The notes beneath the pieces were generated by a model. The model saw nothing but the letters and a program-made list of their open reading frames with translations. It ran no database searches and was not told the DNA's origin. The translations under genes and the position numbers were made by a program. A DNA stretch of 27,870 bases from Porticoccaceae bacterium (lineage in GTDB: Bacteria; Pseudomonadota; Gammaproteobacteria; Pseudomonadales; Porticoccaceae): contig JALRJD010000365.1 in assembly GCA_023255165.1 (NCBI GenBank), forward strand, positions 1-27,870, read 5' to 3'. This document shows positions 24,791 through 27,870 of this stretch, piece after piece. Each line of letters starts with the position of its first letter. Within the stretch, counting starts at the first letter, position 1.

Positions 24791-25396
24791 ATGGAACGTC
24801 TAACTGCTCGACAACAACAAATCTTTGATCTGATTCGCGACAATCTTGACGCCACCGGCTACCCGCCGACACGGGCTGAGATTGCCCAGCAGCTTGGCTT
24901 CAAATCTGCCAATGCAGCTGAGGACCATCTGCGCGCACTGGCCCGCAAAGGGGTTATCGAGATGATTCCCGGAGCCTCGCGGGGCATTCGAATTGTTGAA
25001 CAGTTCTCCGGCATCCCGATCGTCGGGCGCGTCGCCGCCGGTGAGCCGATCCTGGCTGAGCAAAATATTGAAGACTATCAGGAAGTGCCCGCCAGCACCT
25101 TCCACCCCCACGCTGATTACTTCCTGCGGGTGCAGGGTCAGAGCATGATTGATGTGGGTATTATGGATGGCGATCTGCTCGCTGTTCACCAGCAGCCCAC
25201 TGCGGAAAATCAACAGATTGTGGTGGCCCGGGTCGATGGTGAAGTCACCGTAAAACGGCTGAAGCGCACACGCAGCAAACACGAGATTCATCTGCTGCCG
25301 GAAAATCGCGACTACTCGCCGATACTGGTCGATTTGCGCGCACAGGATTTTGCGATTGAAGGTCTGGCTGTGGGTGTAGTACGAGTCAGTATTTAA
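24791..25396 (+). CDS. lexA: LexA, SOS repressor
   Basis: This 201-residue repressor of the DNA-damage response (E. coli 202) has a winged-helix domain (LTARQQQIFDLIRDN ... GYPPTRAEIAQQLGFKSANAA) and a self-cleaving C-terminal domain. The cleavage site is Ala83-Gly84 in GRVAAGEP, and the catalytic dyad is Ser118 (GQSMIDVG) and Lys155 (TVKRLK), all conserved. The final three residues (VSI) after VGVVR are encoded by the first unit of a 20-bp tandem array that runs on past the stop codon. Neither sulA nor another obvious SOS gene follows; the next gene is convergent. Confidence 0.98.
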   Translation: MERLTARQQQIFDLIRDNLDATGYPPTRAEIAQQLGFKSANAAEDHLRALARKGVIEMIPGASRGIRIVEQFSGIPIVGRVAAGEPILAEQNIEDYQEVPASTFHPHADYFLRVQGQSMIDVGIMDGDLLAVHQQPTAENQQIVVARVDGEVTVKRLKRTRSKHEIHLLPENRDYSPILVDLRAQDFAIEGLAVGVVRVSI

Positions 25397-25480
25397 GATT
25401 GCGAGTAAGTTTTTAAAGACACGAGTAAGTATTGAAGGTCACGAGAAAATATTTAAACGCAGGAAAAAATATTTACTTTT
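25381..25480. repeat. 20-bp degenerate tandem array across the lexA stop
   Basis: There are five units of exactly 20 bp: acgagtcagtatttaagatt (25381-25400), gcgagtaagtttttaaagac (25401-25420), acgagtaagtattgaaggtc (25421-25440), acgagaaaatatttaaacgc (25441-25460) and aggaaaaaatatttactttt (25461-25480). The first unit contains the last codons and stop of lexA, and similarity decays away from the gene. The array fills almost the whole gap to the convergent ferredoxin gene. There is no spacer structure, so it is not CRISPR. Confidence 0.88.
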
Positions 25481-25483
25481 AAA

Positions 25484-25861
25484 CTAGCCACCGGACATTG
25501 AATTGGCGGCAAAGGCATAGTCATCCACGATCTGGCCGCCAATCACATGCTCCTGCAGAATACGTTCAATCACCTCTGGCGAGCAACTGTGATACCAGGT
25601 TCCGTCCGGGTAACTGACCATAATCGGGCCCTGGCGACAAATCCGCAGGCAGTCCACTTTGGAACGATAGACACCGCCCTCCACATCGAGCAATTCCAGC
25701 TCCGCAATTCGCTGTTTTAGATAATTCCAGGACGCCATGGCCTGCCCTTCAGATGCGCACTTGCCTGCGGTGCAGAGCAGCAGATGCTGGCGATAGCTGC
25801 TTAACTTGCGCACTTCACCAAGCTGTTTAAGAATTTTATCGGAGTTCATTTGGCTGGCCAT
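25484..25861 (-). CDS. Thioredoxin-like [2Fe-2S] ferredoxin
   Basis: This 125-residue protein has a thioredoxin-like [2Fe-2S] ferredoxin domain. Candidate cluster ligands are Cys30 and Cys35 (LLLCTAGKCASEG) and Cys71 and Cys75 (KVDCLRICRQGPIMVSYPDG), followed by the family WYHSC. This is the layout of the Shethna-type ferredoxins also found in NuoE and in cyanobacterial small ferredoxins. Cys93 is an extra, non-ligand candidate. The start (25859-25861, MASQMNSDK) lacks an SD, and a second ATG 12 nt downstream also lacks one. A 15-bp repeat array lies directly upstream where the leader should be. The electron partner is unknown. In Pseudomonas this position beside lexA is occupied by sulA. Confidence 0.85.
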   Translation of the reverse strand: MASQMNSDKILKQLGEVRKLSSYRQHLLLCTAGKCASEGQAMASWNYLKQRIAELELLDVEGGVYRSKVDCLRICRQGPIMVSYPDGTWYHSCSPEVIERILQEHVIGGQIVDDYAFAANSMSGG

Positions 25862-25868
25862 TTTTTGA

Positions 25869-25943
25869 AAAGGCTATAGATTTAAAGGCTATAGATCTAA
25901 AGGCTAGGGTTTTAAAGGCTATAGTTTTAAAAGCGATAAGTTT
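25869..25943. repeat. 15-bp tandem array upstream of the ferredoxin gene
   Basis: There are five units of exactly 15 bp (plus strand): aaaggctatagattt (25869-25883), aaaggctatagatct (25884-25898), aaaggctagggtttt (25899-25913), aaaggctatagtttt (25914-25928) and aaaagcgataagttt (25929-25943). The array begins 7 nt before the ferredoxin start codon and therefore forms its 5' leader or promoter zone. Read on the minus strand each of the better units contains TATAG next to AAA/TTT runs, a -10-like string. Confidence 0.95.
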
Positions 25944-26045
25944 AAAAACGGACGTGCAACCAGAGGTGGATTGAATTGCAACGCTTTAAAGGTTTTATTG
26001 GCTGAAGAGAAACGCTAAGCCTATACGTTTTTCAAAACAGTCTGG

Positions 26046-26291
26046 TTAGTGAACCGTATGCGCCTTGCCCTGAACAGCGTCACCTGGCAGAACACGCTCT
26101 TCACCCAACTCAAAGGCCATCTGAATACCGGCGTCCATCATACTTTTGGCGACTTCGATATGACGTCCATCGAGATAGGCCATCACCTCGGGCGAGAAAT
26201 TAATCGTCACCAGTGCCCCTTCGGTCCCGGCGCGCTGCAGTGCAACTTCGCCGCTATCCAACATAACCAATTCAAATTCTGCAAGGGGCAT
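26046..26291 (-). CDS. Small conserved hypothetical protein
   Basis: This 81-residue acidic soluble protein begins MPLAEFELVMLDSGEVALQR and contains VTINFSPEVMAYLDGRHIEVAKSMMDAG. I do not assign a function. Its position between topA and lexA matches a short conserved hypothetical gene I recall in Pseudomonas (PA3009 region), which supports it as a real gene. No signal peptide, metal motif or membrane helix is visible. The ribosome site is weak (AGAG about 6 nt before the ATG at 26289-26291). It is preceded by a 210-nt gap after the DUF6586-like gene. Confidence 0.75.
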   Translation of the reverse strand: MPLAEFELVMLDSGEVALQRAGTEGALVTINFSPEVMAYLDGRHIEVAKSMMDAGIQMAFELGEERVLPGDAVQGKAHTVH

Positions 26292-26384
26292 AGATCTCTA
26301 TCCGTTTTATTCAGTTGTGCCTGAATTATTCAGGCCGGGTTTAAGCCATTGTTTCAGTCTGATGCGTCGAATCAAAACGCTTAG

Positions 26385-26436
26385 CTGTCTTGCTGGCTGT
26401 CTTAATCGCCTGTTCAGTCGCCTGGCCAGAAGACAG
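26385..26436. repeat. Imperfect inverted repeat after the DUF6586-like gene
   Basis: The arms ctgtcttgctgg (26385-26396) and ccagaagacag (26426-26436) pair over 11 bp with one bulged base around a 29-nt loop. A second ctgtctt (26397-26403) offers an alternative pairing. On the minus strand it follows the DUF6586-like gene by about 65 nt, but no strong U-tract follows (only gcgttttg), so it is a poor rho-independent terminator. Confidence 0.4.
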
Positions 26437-26469
26437 TCTAGCAGCTGTGGCAACCCCTGTTAACCACTT

Positions 26470-26511
26470 AGGGTTAAAACATGGGGACTAAAACGTGAGG
26501 GCTAAAACTCC
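26470..26511. repeat. 14-bp tandem array at a stop codon
   Basis: There are three 14-bp units: agggttaaaacatg (26470-26483), gggactaaaacgtg (26484-26497) and agggctaaaactcc (26498-26511). All share a taaaac core. The third unit contains the stop codon (26502-26504) of the minus-strand DUF6586-like gene, and the others extend downstream of it. Confidence 0.8.
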
Positions 26512-27005
26512 ACCATCATTTCCCGCTGCCTCTCGACCAACTCCTGAAGATTCTGCAACCACAGCTCGGCATGCTCAAGACTCCAGTCGATATTGGCCGG
26601 TGCATCCAGCGCAATAATCGGCAAGCGATCAACATCCATTTCCGCTTTGCGCAGCACCGGCAGGCGGTAGATATGATGGTGGGCATTGAGCAGCTCACTG
26701 AGCCAGGAGCGAGGATCATTTTCCAGGGTTTGCAACTCGGTTGCCTCGCCTGGGCATTTGCCCTGCTCTGCCAACAGCGCCACCAGAGCGTTGCCATCGG
26801 TGACCGATTGCGGCTCTTTAAGCTTGTAGCTCTCGGCGATATTGCAGCAGTGCCACAACCAGGCCTGATGTAACTGCACAATCATCGACTGAGCGACCGC
26901 CGTTGCCTGATGCGTGCTGACCAAGGCGCGATTTGTGCCTACAAGGCGCAGCAGTTGACGGGCAAACAGCAGTTTCTGATTGACCGCGGAAATATAGGTC
27001 GACAT
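26502..27005 (-). CDS. DUF6586-like protein
   Basis: This mostly helical protein of 167 residues opens with MSTYISAVNQKLLFARQLLR and ends with WLQNLQELVERQREMMVEF. The order of blocks, an N-terminal 'NQK..FA..LL' helix, a central helix with WHCCNIAESYKL, a 'DPRSWLSELLNAHHHIYRLP' segment and a final amphipathic helix, resembles the DUF6586 family next to topA in Pseudomonas. Function is unknown. I chose the ATG at 27003-27005, 7 nt after the topA stop; longer frames would overlap topA. It is probably transcribed with topA. Confidence 0.8.
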   Translation of the reverse strand: MSTYISAVNQKLLFARQLLRLVGTNRALVSTHQATAVAQSMIVQLHQAWLWHCCNIAESYKLKEPQSVTDGNALVALLAEQGKCPGEATELQTLENDPRSWLSELLNAHHHIYRLPVLRKAEMDVDRLPIIALDAPANIDWSLEHAELWLQNLQELVERQREMMVEF

Positions 27006-27012
27006 CCAGCCT

Positions 27013-27870
27013 CTACTTGCCGCCCTTTTCAGCGGCCACCCATTTGCCATTATTGTAATAGGCGTTCCAACCCGTGGGTTTGCCATTCTCTTCACTGCGC
27101 ACATATTGCTCTTTGGTTTTGCGGCTAAAGCGAATAATAGCGGGCAATCCATCAGGGTCGGTAACCGGGGCGGTCAACAGAAAATGATACTTTTCGTCGA
27201 TCTCGTCTTTGTGCGGCAACAATTCCTGCACCGTTGGCGCTCGGGTCTCGCGGTGCTTGGGAAATTGACTGGCAGCCAGAAACAGCCCGGATGCGCCGTC
27301 ACGAAGAACATAGTGATCCTCAACCTTCTCGCAGCGCAATTCCGGCATCGATACCGGATCGACTTTCGGCGGCGCGGCTTCACCGTTGCGCAGCAGCTTG
27401 CGGGTATTCTTGCACGGCTCGCCGGGGGCTGTTTCGCCGGTGCAACCGAAATATTTACCAAAGCGGCCTGTCTTTAACTGCATTTCACTGGCACATTTGT
27501 CACATTCGATCACCGGCCCTTCGTAGCCCTTGATCACATACTGCCCGGCTTCCACCTCAAAACCACTGCAGTCCGGATTGTTACCACAGACATGCAGCTT
27601 GCGCTTTTCATCGATCAGATAGCTATCCATCGCGGTGTTGCATAGTTTGCAGCGATGCTTGTGCATAAGCTGTTTGGATTCGGCTTCATCATCTTCATCA
27701 ATATTGACGGCCTCATCACCAGGGGTCAGATTCATGGTCTGCTTGCAGCGCTCTTTGGGAGGCAAGGCATAACCAGAGCAGCCCAGAAACACCCCTGTGC
27801 CGGCGGTGCGAATCATCATCGGACGGCCACATTGGGTACAGAGAATATCAGTCTCGGTCGGCGCATTGGG
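27013..27870 (-). CDS. topA: DNA topoisomerase I, C-terminal part (partial)
   Basis: The last 285 residues of topoisomerase I are visible, with the frame open to the window edge. There are three C4 zinc ribbons: the first starts CTQCGRPM at the window end and closes with CSGYALPPKERC. The second is CKLCNTAM ... CGNNPDC, and the third CDKCASEM ... CTGETAPGEPC. A C-terminal domain follows with YVLRDGASGLFLAASQFPKH, then KDEIDEKYHFLLTAPVTDPDG and GWNAYYNNGKW. This is the topA C-terminal arrangement of gammaproteobacteria, which binds single-stranded DNA and RNA polymerase. The catalytic Toprim and Tyr region lies outside the window. Confidence 0.95.
   Translation of the reverse strand, partial: PNAPTETDILCTQCGRPMMIRTAGTGVFLGCSGYALPPKERCKQTMNLTPGDEAVNIDEDDEAESKQLMHKHRCKLCNTAMDSYLIDEKRKLHVCGNNPDCSGFEVEAGQYVIKGYEGPVIECDKCASEMQLKTGRFGKYFGCTGETAPGEPCKNTRKLLRNGEAAPPKVDPVSMPELRCEKVEDHYVLRDGASGLFLAASQFPKHRETRAPTVQELLPHKDEIDEKYHFLLTAPVTDPDGLPAIIRFSRKTKEQYVRSEENGKPTGWNAYYNNGKWVAAEKGGK

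Noticed and set aside
25381..25943. CRISPR-like repeats around the ferredoxin gene
   Set aside because: The 20-bp and 15-bp units are directly adjacent without spacers, are degenerate, and no cas genes are nearby.
27006..27152. Longer N-terminus of the DUF6586-like protein
   Set aside because: The extra 49 residues would be read from within topA in another frame, while a start at 27005 gives the family N-terminus directly after the topA stop.

Overview
The window is a chromosomal segment of a gammaproteobacterium. Gene content and order closely follow what I recall of the Pseudomonas aeruginosa PA2986-PA3011 neighbourhood: lolCDE, a small exported protein, sthA, an nqrM-like gene, apbE, nqrFEDCBA, a long GAPDH, mfd, csiV, nagZ, lexA, small genes and topA. 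The complete Na+-pumping NADH:quinone reductase locus suggests a marine or halophilic lineage of the Pseudomonas/Cellvibrio side of the class. The exact taxon cannot be fixed from sequence alone, and no rRNA, tRNA, IS element, prophage or CRISPR is present.

Layout. 1-2618 (minus): lolC-lolD-lolE, lipoprotein export, with lolE cut by the window edge. 2733-3336 (minus): a toxin-first HigB/NadS-type toxin-antitoxin pair inserted beside lolC. 3604-3906 (plus): a small BamE/OmlA-like exported protein. 3903-12454 (minus): one tightly packed operon, nqrA-B-C-D-E-F-apbE-nqrM-sthA, with overlaps or gaps of only a few bases except for about 20 nt between nqrE and nqrF. 12806-14272 (minus): a long GAPDH with its own promoter and rho-independent terminator. 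14490-19243 (plus): mfd and csiV. 19240-20774 (minus): an unrecognised polytopic membrane protein and a Blc-type lipocalin. 21145-23302 (minus): nagZ and an MscS-type channel. 23682-23981 (plus): a small acidic protein. 24043-25396: a LOG-family gene and lexA, divergent around a consensus SOS box. 25484-27870 (minus): topA (3' part), a DUF6586-like gene, a small conserved hypothetical and a thioredoxin-like [2Fe-2S] ferredoxin.

How the genes fit together. The nqr block contains the six enzyme subunits plus both maturation factors (ApbE attaches FMN to NqrB/NqrC; NqrM is needed for assembly), and sthA is translationally coupled to nqrM. NADPH reducing power could therefore be passed to NADH and then to the sodium pump. 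The adjacent GAPDH lacks the usual Asp after beta-strand 2 of the Rossmann fold, so it may supply NADPH, though this is inference.

The most unusual property of the window is a set of six short degenerate tandem repeat arrays (12, 14, 14, 15, 15 and 20 bp periods). Five lie at or within about 10 bp of a gene start, signal peptide or stop codon (blc, nagZ, lexA, the ferredoxin gene, the DUF6586-like gene). The sixth expands in frame inside the periplasmic domain of LolC. I see no clear previously undescribed defence or biosynthetic system here; the repeats and the redox gene cluster are the best leads.
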